Shown piece after piece: positions 52,121-61,443 of a stretch of DNA of 64,000 bases. Below the pieces are notes generated by a model, which did not search any database, was not told where the DNA came from, and saw only the letters and a list, made by a program, of their open reading frames with translations. A program made the translations under genes and the position numbers. Source of the DNA: an uncultured Lachnospiraceae bacterium (GTDB taxonomy: Bacteria > Bacillota > Clostridia > Lachnospirales > Lachnospiraceae); contig CANPYY010000010.1 of assembly GCA_947588675.1 (NCBI GenBank), positions 1-64,000 of the forward strand, given 5' to 3'. Position 1 is the stretch's first letter; each line of letters begins with the position of its first letter.

Positions 52121-54898
52121 TTGCAGGAAAAAAGCAGGACAGAATATTCCGCAATGAATACTACGGTTGCAATGGCAGCAAGGATTATTGCAATACTTAT
52201 AGGATATCTGTCAAGAATAGTATTTACACATACGCTTGCTGAAGATTATGTCGGTATCAACGGATTGTTTACCGATATACTTAATGTGCTTGCGTTGTCT
52301 GAGCTGGGTGTAGGTACTGCAATTACATATGCCTTATACAGGCCGATAGCTGAAAATGATATAGAAAAACAGAAATCGCTTATGAAGATGTACAGGAGCT
52401 TTTACCGTATTGTTGCGGGAATCGTTCTTGTCGCGGGGCTTATGGTAATACCGTTTATGAATATTCTTATAAATGACCAGCCTGACGTTGATAATCTGAT
52501 ACTTATATATCTTATGTATCTGTTCAGCTCCGTGGTTTCGTATCTTATGATTTATAAGAGGACGCTTATCGACGCGCATCAGTTAAGTTATATAGGCGTA
52601 TTTTACCAGACGGTATTTCTTATAATCCAGAATATTGTGCAGATACTTATACTTTGTTTTACGGGTAATTTCATATTGTATCTGACGACGCTTATTCTAT
52701 GCACTATAGGCGGGAATCTTGTAATATCGCACAAAGCTGATAAAATGTATCCTTATCTTAAAGATAAGAACGTAAAGAAACTTGATAATTCTGAAAGAAA
52801 GGATATATTTCAGAATATACGGGCAATGCTTATGCACAAGATAGGAAATGTCCTTGTAAATAATACGGATAACCTGCTTTTGTCTTCCATTGTCGGAACG
52901 ATGAGCGTAGGCTGTTATTCCAATTATTATCTTATAATAGGTTCAATACGTCAGGTTTTGAACCAGATGTTTCAGGGAATTACTGCAAGCGTCGGAAATC
53001 TCGGGGCAACCGAAAACCGGGAACATATTAAAAAAATATTTGAAGCGTCGTTTTTTATGGGACAGTGGTTTTTCGGACTTGCCGCAATATGCCTTTATGA
53101 AATGATAGATGCTTTCGTGGGTATAAGTTTTGGAAATCAGTTCATATTTTCAAAGGATATAACGCTTATTTTATGCATCAATTTTTATATCACGGGAATG
53201 AGACAGGCGACTCTGGTATTCAGGGATTCAATGGGCGTATTTAAGTATGACCGTTATAAAGCGATACCGGAAGCGGTAATAAACCTTGTGGTATCCATTA
53301 TACTTGGAAGAATGTTTGGTACTGCGGGAATCTTTATCGGAACTATGGTAAGCACAATTACGACGTCTCTGTGGGTGGAGCCGTATATGCTTTACAAACA
53401 TAATCTTAAAGTATCTTCCATACCATATTTCCTGCACTATTTTGTATATGCTGCGGTAACCGCGCTGTTATGGTGGGGTGAGGATATACTGTGCAGAAGT
53501 ATTACACATTCCCTTAATCCGTGGGGCGTGTGTATTGTAAACTTTATTCTGTGTTTTGTTATAACGAATCTGGTATATTTCATTGTTTACCGCCGTACGA
53601 AAGAGTTTGTACTGTTAAAGAAAAAAGCATTGAATATGATTAAAAAGAAGATGGAAAATAAAGAGAGCAAAGCGGGCGCAAAAAAGGTTGACAGTGAGAC
53701 GGATACTGATATATTTTCGGCAGAAGATACCGCGCTGCTGTTAATGCTAAAGGCTGTCCTTACCGGGAAAGAAGATATTTCATGTGATGATTTCCGCGAT
53801 ATTGACTGGGACAGTTTGTGTATGCAGGCAGGAAACCACGGAGTGCTTTCACTGTTATATGACCTGCTGGCAGAAAATGAGGATGTTCCTGAAGACGTAA
53901 GGTCAAGGGTTTCATCCACTGCGCGTACTGCGGTCAGGCAAAGTTACCGTATTTTATTCCTCAGTAAATACCTCTTGGGAAGCCTTATGAAGGAGGGAAT
54001 ACGGGCGGTGCTGCTTAAAGGCGTAGGTACGGCGTCGTTTTACCCTGTTCCGGAGCTTAGGAAGACGGGGGATATTGATATACTGCTCCTTGAACCCCAA
54101 AAGCTTGGTGTGGCGAGGGAAGTGTTAAAAAGGTGCGGATGCGTCGTATCTGATGTACAGGATTCCTTAAACCATATTGTATTTGAAACTGAAAGAGGTA
54201 TCGACGTTGAACTTCATATAATGCTTGCAGGACATTATGACAATATAAAAGTTAATAATTATCTTGCAGACAGGCTTAAAGATTGTAAGGTTAATGTTAC
54301 TTATGCGGATTGCATGGGGGTAAATCTTCCGATACTTGATATGGGCTATCACGCGTATGAGCTTCTGCTCCATATGCTGCAGCATTTTTTGAGGTCGGGC
54401 TTTGGATTAAAACTTTTGTGCGACTGGGTAGTGTTCTGGAACCATAATATAACGGATGAAGAAACAGATAAATATAAAAAGCTTGTAGCTGATACCGGAC
54501 TTAAAGGATTTTCGGATATGGTTACAATGCTTTGCCACACATATCTGGGACTTGATAAAAAAACCGTTTTGCGGCTTAATATTACCGGAACATATGATGT
54601 AAAAGAGTTTTTAAGGGAAATACTTGATGCGGAGGAATTTGGTAAATCTGCTTCTGACCGTATGGTAATTATGCGGGGAGACAATATAGGCGATTATATG
54701 CGGGAGTTCCACCATCAGATGCGAATAAACTTTCCCGGGGCAGGGCGTGTATTTATCATATGGCCCATACTGTGGACGATAACTCTGGCAAGGTTTATAC
54801 GTAACAATCATAAAATAAGGAAAGTATCGACGGGGCAGATACTTCATAAAGCAGGGCAGAGAAGTAAGGTAATGAAACAGATAAGGCTGTGGAAATAA
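52121..54898 (+). CDS. Wzx-like flippase fused to a nucleotidyltransferase domain
   Basis: 925 aa. Residues about 10-505 are a polysaccharide flippase of the MOP superfamily with 12-14 membrane segments (NTTVAMAARIIAILIGYLSRIVFTHTLAEDYVGINGLF at the start). After a basic linker, residues about 525-900 are a nucleotidyltransferase domain of the PF14907 kind (LMKEGIRAVLLKGVGTASFYPVPELRKTGDIDILL, with the G-x-D-x-D motif TGDIDIL and the third acid in IDVELHIM). These are usually separate proteins. TTG start at 52121 chosen because GGGAGG lies 8 bases upstream; the first ATG is 52154. The start is 29 bases after the Stealth gene. Confidence 0.82.
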   Translation: MQEKSRTEYSAMNTTVAMAARIIAILIGYLSRIVFTHTLAEDYVGINGLFTDILNVLALSELGVGTAITYALYRPIAENDIEKQKSLMKMYRSFYRIVAGIVLVAGLMVIPFMNILINDQPDVDNLILIYLMYLFSSVVSYLMIYKRTLIDAHQLSYIGVFYQTVFLIIQNIVQILILCFTGNFILYLTTLILCTIGGNLVISHKADKMYPYLKDKNVKKLDNSERKDIFQNIRAMLMHKIGNVLVNNTDNLLLSSIVGTMSVGCYSNYYLIIGSIRQVLNQMFQGITASVGNLGATENREHIKKIFEASFFMGQWFFGLAAICLYEMIDAFVGISFGNQFIFSKDITLILCINFYITGMRQATLVFRDSMGVFKYDRYKAIPEAVINLVVSIILGRMFGTAGIFIGTMVSTITTSLWVEPYMLYKHNLKVSSIPYFLHYFVYAAVTALLWWGEDILCRSITHSLNPWGVCIVNFILCFVITNLVYFIVYRRTKEFVLLKKKALNMIKKKMENKESKAGAKKVDSETDTDIFSAEDTALLLMLKAVLTGKEDISCDDFRDIDWDSLCMQAGNHGVLSLLYDLLAENEDVPEDVRSRVSSTARTAVRQSYRILFLSKYLLGSLMKEGIRAVLLKGVGTASFYPVPELRKTGDIDILLLEPQKLGVAREVLKRCGCVVSDVQDSLNHIVFETERGIDVELHIMLAGHYDNIKVNNYLADRLKDCKVNVTYADCMGVNLPILDMGYHAYELLLHMLQHFLRSGFGLKLLCDWVVFWNHNITDEETDKYKKLVADTGLKGFSDMVTMLCHTYLGLDKKTVLRLNITGTYDVKEFLREILDAEEFGKSASDRMVIMRGDNIGDYMREFHHQMRINFPGAGRVFIIWPILWTITLARFIRNNHKIRKVSTGQILHKAGQRSKVMKQIRLWK

Positions 54899-54909
54899 TC
54901 CACAGTCTT
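54883..54909. terminator. Weak terminator after the flippase fusion
   Basis: AAGGCTGTGG (54883-54892) pairs with CCACAGTCTT (54900-54909); only a short, mixed tail. It overlaps the last codons of the gene. Confidence 0.4.
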
Positions 54910-54934
54910 AATGTATGATAATTATTGTTCGGAT

Positions 54935-56134
54935 TTATAACAGACTGTCAAGCCTGTTAACCGCTTCAAGCGTGTTTTCCCTGTTGCCAAATGCAGTGAG
55001 CCTGAAGAAATGGGAGCCGTTCTTTCCAAATCCTGCGCCCGGAGTACCTATTACCTGTATTTCATTTAACATGTAATCGAAAAATTCCCAGGATTCCATG
55101 CCGTTCGGACATTCAAACCATATATATGGTGAATTTTTGCCGCCGAAATAGGTTATATTTTTTTTGCTGAGACAGGATGCAATCAGCCTTGCATTTTCTT
55201 TATAATAACTTATATTTTCAAGACACTCTTTAATTCCCTGTTCGCTTAATGTTGCTGCTGCGGCATATTGTACAATATATGGAACGCCGTTAAATTTGGT
55301 AGTCTGTCTTCTTGTCCACATTGAATTTACTGACATCTCAGTACCATCGGACGTTTTATATATAAGGTCAAGCGGTACTATGGTATATCCGCATCTGGTT
55401 CCGGTAAAGCCTGCCGTCTTGGAAAGCGAGCAAAATTCGATTGCACATTTTTTTGCCCCTTCTATCTGATATATGCTGTGCGGGTATATATCGTCGTCTT
55501 CTATGAAACATTCGTAAGCCGCGTCAAAAAGTATTATTGCGTTGCGGCTAAGAGCATAATCAACCCAGACTTTTAACTGGTCTTTCGTATATGCGGCGCC
55601 GGTCGGATTGTTGGGCGAGCATATATATATTATATCAGCTTCAAGCCCCTCGTAAGGCATTGGGGTAAATCCGTTTTCCTTTGTTGCGTCCAGGAATTTT
55701 ATGTTACGTCCGTTCATTGTGTTGGTATCCATATATACCGGATATACCGGGTCGGGTATAAGTACAATATTATCCGGACCGAAAAGGTCGGTTATATTTC
55801 CGGTATCGCTTTTTGCGCCGTCGGATATAAATACCTCTTTTAAATCAACGCAGGCGCCATGCCTTTTATAATAATTTACAACAGCGTTCCTCATGAAATC
55901 ATAACCCTGTTCGGGTCCGTATCCTTTAAAGGTTTCGGCTGAAGCCATATGTTCCACACTTTCATGAAGCGCTTCGATTGTAGATTTGGTAAGCGGTTTT
56001 GTTACGTCGCCTATGCCAAGCCGTATAACGGGTTTATCGGGATGCGCGGCTATATAGTCGTTTGTTCTGTGTGCGACTTCCGAAAAAAGATAATTTTGCT
56101 GTAAATTCAGATAATTCTCATTTAATTGTAACAT
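54935..56134 (-). CDS. dapL: LL-diaminopimelate aminotransferase
   Basis: PLP enzyme converting tetrahydrodipicolinate directly to LL-diaminopimelate for lysine and peptidoglycan. 399 aa. GIGDVTKPLTKSTIEALHESVEHMA and GYGPEQGYDFMRNAVVNYY are DapL-typical; the PLP lysine lies in CSLSKTAGFTGTRCGYT, the conserved SLSKTAGFTGTRCG. GAAAGGAG precedes the ATG. Own promoter just upstream, after merR. Confidence 0.95.
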   Translation of the reverse strand: MLQLNENYLNLQQNYLFSEVAHRTNDYIAAHPDKPVIRLGIGDVTKPLTKSTIEALHESVEHMASAETFKGYGPEQGYDFMRNAVVNYYKRHGACVDLKEVFISDGAKSDTGNITDLFGPDNIVLIPDPVYPVYMDTNTMNGRNIKFLDATKENGFTPMPYEGLEADIIYICSPNNPTGAAYTKDQLKVWVDYALSRNAIILFDAAYECFIEDDDIYPHSIYQIEGAKKCAIEFCSLSKTAGFTGTRCGYTIVPLDLIYKTSDGTEMSVNSMWTRRQTTKFNGVPYIVQYAAAATLSEQGIKECLENISYYKENARLIASCLSKKNITYFGGKNSPYIWFECPNGMESWEFFDYMLNEIQVIGTPGAGFGKNGSHFFRLTAFGNRENTLEAVNRLDSLL

Positions 56135-56163
56135 TGTTCTGCTCCTTTCAAAATTTACGGACA

Positions 56164-56179
56164 GGCTGCTGCGGCAGCC
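56164..56179 (-). other. Hairpin in dapL leader
   Basis: GGCTGC-TGCG-GCAGCC is a perfect 6-bp GC-rich stem-loop 30 bases before dapL. No T-run after it on either strand, so probably a leader structure rather than a terminator. Confidence 0.4.
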
Positions 56180-56191
56180 CGTTTAAAATCA

Positions 56192-56220
56192 ATAGTAGCA
56201 CTTATGGACTTTAGTGTCAA
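56192..56220 (-). promoter_or_regulatory. Promoter of dapL
   Basis: Reverse-strand TTGACA (56220-56215), 17-bp spacer, TACTAT (56197-56192). The -35 overlaps the merR stop codon; a partial dyad CACT ... AGTG lies in the spacer. Confidence 0.72.
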
Positions 56221-57041
56221 ACACATACAAATATATATTTCATGTATCTTCTTTGGTTATGTGTGTCTATCATATTCATAAGGCTTAGTGAAAAAAGATC
56301 TGATTTGGCGGTAAGTTTATGGCTGTTTATATAATTGATTATTTCATCGTAAATGCCGTTGGGATTCTTTGTTGAATCTTTTTGTATACAGCAGACCATA
56401 TCTTTGGAAGGAAGCGTTATTATATCGCTGCCCTCTGATGAATGCGAGGCTATACTGAACAGCTTTTTATATGTATATATTCCGTTTGTAAGGTCGTCAT
56501 AACCGATTATTCCGCCGATAGGAAACGAGCTTACGTTAGATGTCAGGTTGCACCTGCTTAAATGGTATGTAAGGTCTGTAATAATTTCACCCGACGTAGT
56601 GGCGGGAGATGACTGCACGTCAGTAACGAATATCTGAAGGGGTTTTTCCAGATGTTCAAATACTACAACCCCGTCCGTATATTCGTTTGTATGATTAATT
56701 ATGTCTATTCCGGTAGACATAATAGCTATTTTATTATTAAGCTCATCCCTTGTGCGCAAAAGGGATTCATATTGTGAATAAAGAAAATTTTTGAAACTGT
56801 CGGCGTCGTTTTCTTCCATATATTCTTTCAGTTCCTTTATCGGGCATCCTAACGTCCTGAAAAAATTGATAAAGAAGAAAGAAGTTATCTGTGACGGGCT
56901 ATAATAATTATATCCGTTCATTTTATTTTTTTTTGGAATTAGTATTCCCATTTTATCATAATATCGAAGTGTATCCCTGGTTGTGTTGCACAGCCTGGCA
57001 AATTCACCGGCTGTTATGCAATATTCGGAACTGCTTGGCAT
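56217..57041 (-). CDS. MerR-family transcriptional regulator with effector-binding domain
   Basis: About 274 aa. N-terminal MerR winged helix (YCITAGEFARLCNTTRDTLRYYDKMGILIPKKNKMNGYNYYSPSQ), a dimerisation coiled coil (about 75-115) and a C-terminal domain of GyrI-like size and order (GGIIGYDDLTNGIYTYKKLF ... EIINYINSH). Such regulators sense small molecules (drugs or lipids) and act on overlong-spaced promoters. Divergent from mntP, with overlapping promoters. ATG 57041 has GGAGG 5 bases upstream. Confidence 0.85.
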   Translation of the reverse strand: MPSSSEYCITAGEFARLCNTTRDTLRYYDKMGILIPKKNKMNGYNYYSPSQITSFFFINFFRTLGCPIKELKEYMEENDADSFKNFLYSQYESLLRTRDELNNKIAIMSTGIDIINHTNEYTDGVVVFEHLEKPLQIFVTDVQSSPATTSGEIITDLTYHLSRCNLTSNVSSFPIGGIIGYDDLTNGIYTYKKLFSIASHSSEGSDIITLPSKDMVCCIQKDSTKNPNGIYDEIINYINSHKLTAKSDLFSLSLMNMIDTHNQRRYMKYIFVCV

Positions 57042-57081
57042 ATGAACCTCCATACGTTATTTGAATAATACTGATAAAGCC

Positions 57082-57110
57082 ATTATACATGATTGAAGAT
57101 AGTTTAACAA
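57082..57110 (-). promoter_or_regulatory. Promoter of the MerR gene
   Basis: Reverse-strand TTGTTA (57110-57105), 17-bp spacer, TATAAT (57087-57082). Its -35 shares bases with the mntP -35. Confidence 0.65.
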
Positions 57111-57131
57111 TAAACAAATATGTGATATAAT
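57104..57131 (+). promoter_or_regulatory. Promoter of mntP
   Basis: TTAACA (57104-57109), 16-bp spacer, TATAAT (57126-57131), overlapping the divergent merR -35. No yybP-ykoY riboswitch is seen in the short leader. Confidence 0.6.
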
Positions 57132-57162
57132 TAATATGAAAACCGGAATAAGGAGATTAAGT

Positions 57163-57756
57163 ATGGGATTGGCGGAACTTATTATACTTGCCGCAGGTCT
57201 TGCGATGGACGCTTTTGCCGTCGCTGTATGTAAAGGCCTTGCAATGAAACGCATTACGATAAAAAAGGCGGTAATCTGTGGTATCTGGTTTGGAAGTTTT
57301 CAGGCGATTATGCCCGTTATCGGGTATTTTGCGGGAATAAGGTTTGCATCGTATATAGTAAGCGTGGACCACTGGATTGCTTTTATACTGCTTGTACTTA
57401 TAGGTGTGGATATGATAAAGGAAGCCGTGTCAGGCGATGATGAAGATACTGATGAGTCCCTTGGGTTTAAAATAATGTTCATGCTGGCGGTGGTAACGAG
57501 TATTGACGCGCTTGCAGTAGGCATTACATTTGTATGTATACCCGTGAATGTTCTGTACGGCGCGGCAGATTATGTAAACACATTGTTTGGAGCGGGCATT
57601 ATAGGGATAATAACATTTTTTATAACCTGCGCGGGCGTTAAGGCGGGAAGCGTATTTGGAATAAAGTATAAGTCCAAAGCAGAGATTGCCGGAGGTACGA
57701 TTTTAATCATATTAGGATTTAAAGTGCTTTTGGAGCATTTAATAAAAAGCATTTAG
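57163..57756 (+). CDS. mntP: Manganese efflux pump MntP
   Basis: About 197 aa, six membrane segments. GLAELIILAAGLAMDAFAVAVCKGLAMKR and VVTSIDALAVGITFVC carry the conserved Asp residues in membrane helices, as in MntP/YebN; the duplicated fold is apparent. Exports Mn2+ to prevent toxicity. ATG 57163 follows AAGGAG by 8 bases; the ATG at 57136 has no site. Confidence 0.93.
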   Translation: MGLAELIILAAGLAMDAFAVAVCKGLAMKRITIKKAVICGIWFGSFQAIMPVIGYFAGIRFASYIVSVDHWIAFILLVLIGVDMIKEAVSGDDEDTDESLGFKIMFMLAVVTSIDALAVGITFVCIPVNVLYGAADYVNTLFGAGIIGIITFFITCAGVKAGSVFGIKYKSKAEIAGGTILIILGFKVLLEHLIKSI

Positions 57757-57769
57757 ACGTTAAAAAATA

Positions 57770-57798
57770 TTGCTAACATCATGTATGAATGGTAAAAT
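57770..57798 (+). promoter_or_regulatory. Promoter of the c-di-AMP operon
   Basis: TTGCTA (57770-57775), 17-bp spacer, TAAAAT (57793-57798). The 16 bases ATGAATGGTAAAATAA (57785-57800) recur exactly at 63065-63080 at the promoter of another gene. Confidence 0.6.
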
Positions 57799-57828
57799 AA
57801 AAGCGAATAAAGATTTTGGAGGCAGTAC

Positions 57829-58239
57829 ATGCTCAGCAAAAAAAAGATTAAAATAATGTTTTGTATGGCAGATTATGAAAGAGGAAAAGGCAGACAGGAT
57901 TTGAATATAATAAAATTCTATAAGAATGATTATATAAGGCTTAATATGATAAGGTCGTTAATATGCGTTACATTTGCATACATTCTTATTATTGCTCTTG
58001 TTGCAATGTATAATATTGACTATATTGTTAAAAGTACGTTTGATTTGCCATACAAAAGCATAGTGATGTGGATTGCGGGAATCTATATTGCGCTTCTTGT
58101 AATATACGCGTTTATATCTATTGTGGTATATGCAGTAAAATACGGCAGGGCGAGAAAACGTGTTAAAAAATATTTCAGGTACCTTCAGTATCTGCGTAAA
58201 AATTATCAGGCAGACGAGCCTGGTACAACGGAGGGGTAG
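57829..58239 (+). CDS. Small membrane protein of the cdaA operon, unknown
   Basis: 136 aa. A basic N-terminus (about 45 residues), two membrane segments (SLICVTFAYILIIALVAMYNI; IVMWIAGIYIALLVIYAFISIVVYAV), then a short basic tail with Tyr (YFRYLQYLRKNYQ). Not a family I recognise. GGAGG precedes the ATG and the next gene starts three bases after its stop, so it is first in the operon leading to cdaA and cdaR. A role in envelope or c-di-AMP control is only inferred from position. Confidence 0.75.
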   Translation: MLSKKKIKIMFCMADYERGKGRQDLNIIKFYKNDYIRLNMIRSLICVTFAYILIIALVAMYNIDYIVKSTFDLPYKSIVMWIAGIYIALLVIYAFISIVVYAVKYGRARKRVKKYFRYLQYLRKNYQADEPGTTEG

Positions 58240-58241
58240 TA

Positions 58242-59240
58242 ATGATTCTCAAACTTTTGGATTTTAAGGAATCGGTTAAACAGCTATATGAAAAATATGG
58301 ATTATATGTAAAAATGGTGATTAAACTTATTACCGCATTTATAGTATTTTCCATTATAAATACTGAGATGGGCTACAACAAAACGATAAATAATCTGGTT
58401 ATAGTTGCAGGCCTGTCAATAATATCGGCACTTACGCCGGACGCAGTGTTTATTATTTTTGCGATGTTTTTCACCGTAGCCAATGCATACAGCATATCGC
58501 CCGTACTTGCATTTGTTATTGTGGCCGTGTATATGGTTATATATTTTATGTATATAAGGTTTGCGCCGAAACAGGTATATGCCGTAATGGCGGTGCCTGT
58601 ACTGTATGCGCTGAACATTCCGTATGCGGTGCCTCTTATATGCGGTATATTTATGGGACCGGTTTCAATAATATCGAATGTTATCGGAATACTGTTATAT
58701 TTTATGTTCCGCGAGATAATAAATGCAGCAATGGTTTCGGATGGAAGCAGTGTTTCCAATACCGTCAATTTTTTTAATATAGTTGTTGACAATGTGAAAA
58801 GCAATACGTATATGGTTGCGTCAATGATTATATTTGCAGCGGTTATTTTAGTAACTTATATAATAAGGCGCCAGAAAATAAAACATGCCGCAAATATTGC
58901 AATACTTATAGCTTCTATGATAAATGTTGTATCGTTTCTGGTTGTATCGGCTTTTGTAAAAGATGCGGATACAACGTTTTCAATACTTACAGGTTCTATA
59001 GCAGGTATGGTTATTGCCTATATCGCTTCGTTTTTCAGAATGTCGCTTGATTATTCGGGCACGAAGCATATTCAGTTTGAAGATGATGAATATTATTATT
59101 ATGTGAAAGCGGTTCCGAAGCTGTCCGTATCTGCGCCAGATAAGCAGATAAAGACGATACATGCGCAGAGTCCGACAGGCAATACCGCAAACATTTCAGA
59201 AGCTTTTAATGTAGATTATAATATGTCCAAAAAGGATTAA
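58242..59240 (+). CDS. Polytopic membrane protein of the cdaA operon, unknown
   Basis: 332 aa with eight to ten membrane segments (for example LITAFIVFSIINTEMGYN; YVTYIIRRQ region) and a soluble C-terminal end of about 65 residues containing EDDEYYYYVKAVPKL. No family recognised and no catalytic motif. GGAGGGG precedes the ATG. It ends 20 bases before cdaA, so it is co-transcribed with it. Confidence 0.8.
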   Translation: MILKLLDFKESVKQLYEKYGLYVKMVIKLITAFIVFSIINTEMGYNKTINNLVIVAGLSIISALTPDAVFIIFAMFFTVANAYSISPVLAFVIVAVYMVIYFMYIRFAPKQVYAVMAVPVLYALNIPYAVPLICGIFMGPVSIISNVIGILLYFMFREIINAAMVSDGSSVSNTVNFFNIVVDNVKSNTYMVASMIIFAAVILVTYIIRRQKIKHAANIAILIASMINVVSFLVVSAFVKDADTTFSILTGSIAGMVIAYIASFFRMSLDYSGTKHIQFEDDEYYYYVKAVPKLSVSAPDKQIKTIHAQSPTGNTANISEAFNVDYNMSKKD

Positions 59241-59260
59241 AGAACGGGAGTATCATCCAT

Positions 59261-60139
59261 ATGGAAGTTATCAGAGACTTTATCCATAAATATCTGATGA
59301 AATTATCATTGCCGCACATGACCGTTATAGATGTCATTGAAATGATAATAATTGCATTTGCAATATATCAGATTATAATGTGGCTGAAAAATACAAGGGC
59401 GTGGATGCTTGTAAAAGGTATTATCTTCCTCCTTGTTTTTTGGGCTGTCGCAATAATACTGCAAATGGATGTAATACTGTGGATATTCAGAAACGCCATA
59501 AGCGTAGGAATTATAGCTATAGTGATTATTTTCCAGCCGGAACTGAGAAGCGCGCTTGAACAGCTTGGACGGAAAAATGCCCTGTCGTCTTTGTTTTCAT
59601 CTGAAGATGAGGAAACTAAACTTTCAGAGCGTTCAATTAACTGTATTGTAAAGGCTGTTTTTGAAATGAGCCGTACAAAAACAGGGGCGCTTATTGTTAT
59701 GGAAAACGATATTAAGCTTAAAGATATTGAAAGGTCAGGAATAGGTATGGATGCAAGAATATCGCTTCAGCTCCTTATCAATATATTTGAGCATAACACA
59801 CCGCTGCATGACGGCGCGATTATTATAAGAGATAACCGTATTCTTTCGGCAACATGTTATCTGCCCTTGTCAGATAACCATGAGCTTAGTAAGGAACTTG
59901 GAACAAGACATAGGGCGGCCGTTGGAATAAGCGAGGTTTCGGACAGTACTACTATTGTAGTATCAGAAGAAACGGGCGCGGTATCCATTGCTGAAAATGG
60001 AGCGTTAAGAAGAAATGTTTCGCAGGATGAATTAAGGGACGTCCTTATTAGAATAAGCGGAACTGATATTGATGCCAGGAGAGGATTCTGGCATAGAAAG
60101 GAGAGGACACTGCAGCATGAAAAAGAGCGGGCTGAATAA
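59261..60139 (+). CDS. cdaA: Diadenylate cyclase CdaA
   Basis: Makes c-di-AMP from two ATP at the membrane. 292 aa: three N-terminal membrane segments (about 20-95), a coiled linker, and the DAC domain with the DGA motif (Asp184-Gly-Ala in LHDGAIIIRD) and the RHR motif (Arg216-His217-Arg218 in GTRHRAAVG). Both are intact. Its regulator CdaR overlaps the 3' end, the standard CdaA-CdaR arrangement. c-di-AMP normally controls K+ and osmolyte balance and cell-wall homeostasis in Firmicutes. Confidence 0.96.
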   Translation: MEVIRDFIHKYLMKLSLPHMTVIDVIEMIIIAFAIYQIIMWLKNTRAWMLVKGIIFLLVFWAVAIILQMDVILWIFRNAISVGIIAIVIIFQPELRSALEQLGRKNALSSLFSSEDEETKLSERSINCIVKAVFEMSRTKTGALIVMENDIKLKDIERSGIGMDARISLQLLINIFEHNTPLHDGAIIIRDNRILSATCYLPLSDNHELSKELGTRHRAAVGISEVSDSTTIVVSEETGAVSIAENGALRRNVSQDELRDVLIRISGTDIDARRGFWHRKERTLQHEKERAE

Positions 60140-61433
60140 TATAAGTAATTTTATAAAGACAGTGCTTATGAATAATTTTATATATAAGGCATTATCGCTT
60201 GCAATAGCTGTAGTGGCATGGCTTATTATTATTAATGTTGCCGACCCTGTTACGAGTAAGACGTTTAAAGGGCTTCCCGTGGAGGCTATTAATAAATCCG
60301 CAATATCTTCCATAAACCGTGTATATGAAGTCGTAGAAGGAGATACAGTGGATTTTACGGTAAGAGGAAAGGCAAGTATAATAAAGAACCTGAGCCTGAA
60401 CGATTTTTCCGCTACTGCGGACCTGTCAAAATTATCTCCGGTATATGCCACGGATATAAATGTTGTATGTAATAAAGTCGATAATATTGAAATCGACAGC
60501 GGAAATAAAATGCTGGTGGTTAAACTGGAGGATATAGCCACGAGAACCATGCAGGTTACCGTAGATACAGTAGGAGACGTTGCGGATGGATATTATGTCG
60601 GGGATTACGAAGTAAAGCCAAATATGATTATGATATCAGGCGGTAAGTCAAAGATAGAACAGATAGATTCCGTTAAAGTATCGGTTGATGTAAGCGGGGC
60701 AAAGAAAAATTTTGAAAACCGGATTGTTCCTGTTGCATATGATAAGGACGGAAATGAATTGGATTCCTCATATTATACATTTTATAATGGCGATAACCTT
60801 ATAACGGATATACAGGTAGGCGTAACAATATATAATACCAAGACGCTTCCGGTTATAGTGAAGGTAAGCGGTACGCCAGCCCAAGGTTATGTATATAGCG
60901 ATGATTATGAATTTACGCCGGAGGTCATTACTGTAGGCGGAAGCAATAAAAGGCTGTCAAAAATAGATAAATTTGAAGTTCCGATAGATATTACCGGAGC
61001 AGGTGAGAATTATGAGGTAAATGTAAATATTTCCGAATATCTGCCCGACGGAATTAAACTTGTCAGCGAAGAAGAAAATATATCAGTGCGGGTCAGCCTT
61101 GAAAAGGTTGTTTCAAATAGTATACTAATATCGCTTGATGATATTGAAATGAGAAATCTGAAAGAAGGTTATCAGGCGACGTTTGTTGGGGATAATACCG
61201 GTATTGTGCTTGGACTGAGCGGGACAGGCGCACAGGTAGGTTCGTATACAAGTGAAAACGTAGGAGCGTATATTGATTTGTCAAATGCGGGAGAAGGCCT
61301 TTGCAATGTGCCGGTAAGATACGAGAATGTGAAAGATAATTTAATTACGTCTGAAAATACAGTAGTTGCAGTTAATATTGTAAATACTGAAAACAGTACC
61401 GGAGGAACTGATGTAAGTTCTCCGGCACCGTAA
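60117..61433 (+). CDS. cdaR: CdaA regulator CdaR (YbbR-domain protein)
   Basis: About 438 aa. One N-terminal membrane anchor (FIYKALSLAIAVVAWLIIINVADPVTSKTF) and four YbbR repeats outside the membrane (repeats of the type TLPVIVKVSGTPAQGYVYSDDYEFTPEVITVGGSNKRLSKI). Interacts with and modulates CdaA. AAGGAGAGG precedes the ATG at 60117, which lies 22 bases inside cdaA. Confidence 0.92.
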   Translation: MKKSGLNNISNFIKTVLMNNFIYKALSLAIAVVAWLIIINVADPVTSKTFKGLPVEAINKSAISSINRVYEVVEGDTVDFTVRGKASIIKNLSLNDFSATADLSKLSPVYATDINVVCNKVDNIEIDSGNKMLVVKLEDIATRTMQVTVDTVGDVADGYYVGDYEVKPNMIMISGGKSKIEQIDSVKVSVDVSGAKKNFENRIVPVAYDKDGNELDSSYYTFYNGDNLITDIQVGVTIYNTKTLPVIVKVSGTPAQGYVYSDDYEFTPEVITVGGSNKRLSKIDKFEVPIDITGAGENYEVNVNISEYLPDGIKLVSEEENISVRVSLEKVVSNSILISLDDIEMRNLKEGYQATFVGDNTGIVLGLSGTGAQVGSYTSENVGAYIDLSNAGEGLCNVPVRYENVKDNLITSENTVVAVNIVNTENSTGGTDVSSPAP

Positions 61434-61443
61434 TTAAGATATA

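Noticed and set aside
57040-57163. Manganese (yybP-ykoY) riboswitch upstream of mntP
   Set aside because: The predicted leader is only about 25 bases, too short for the aptamer.
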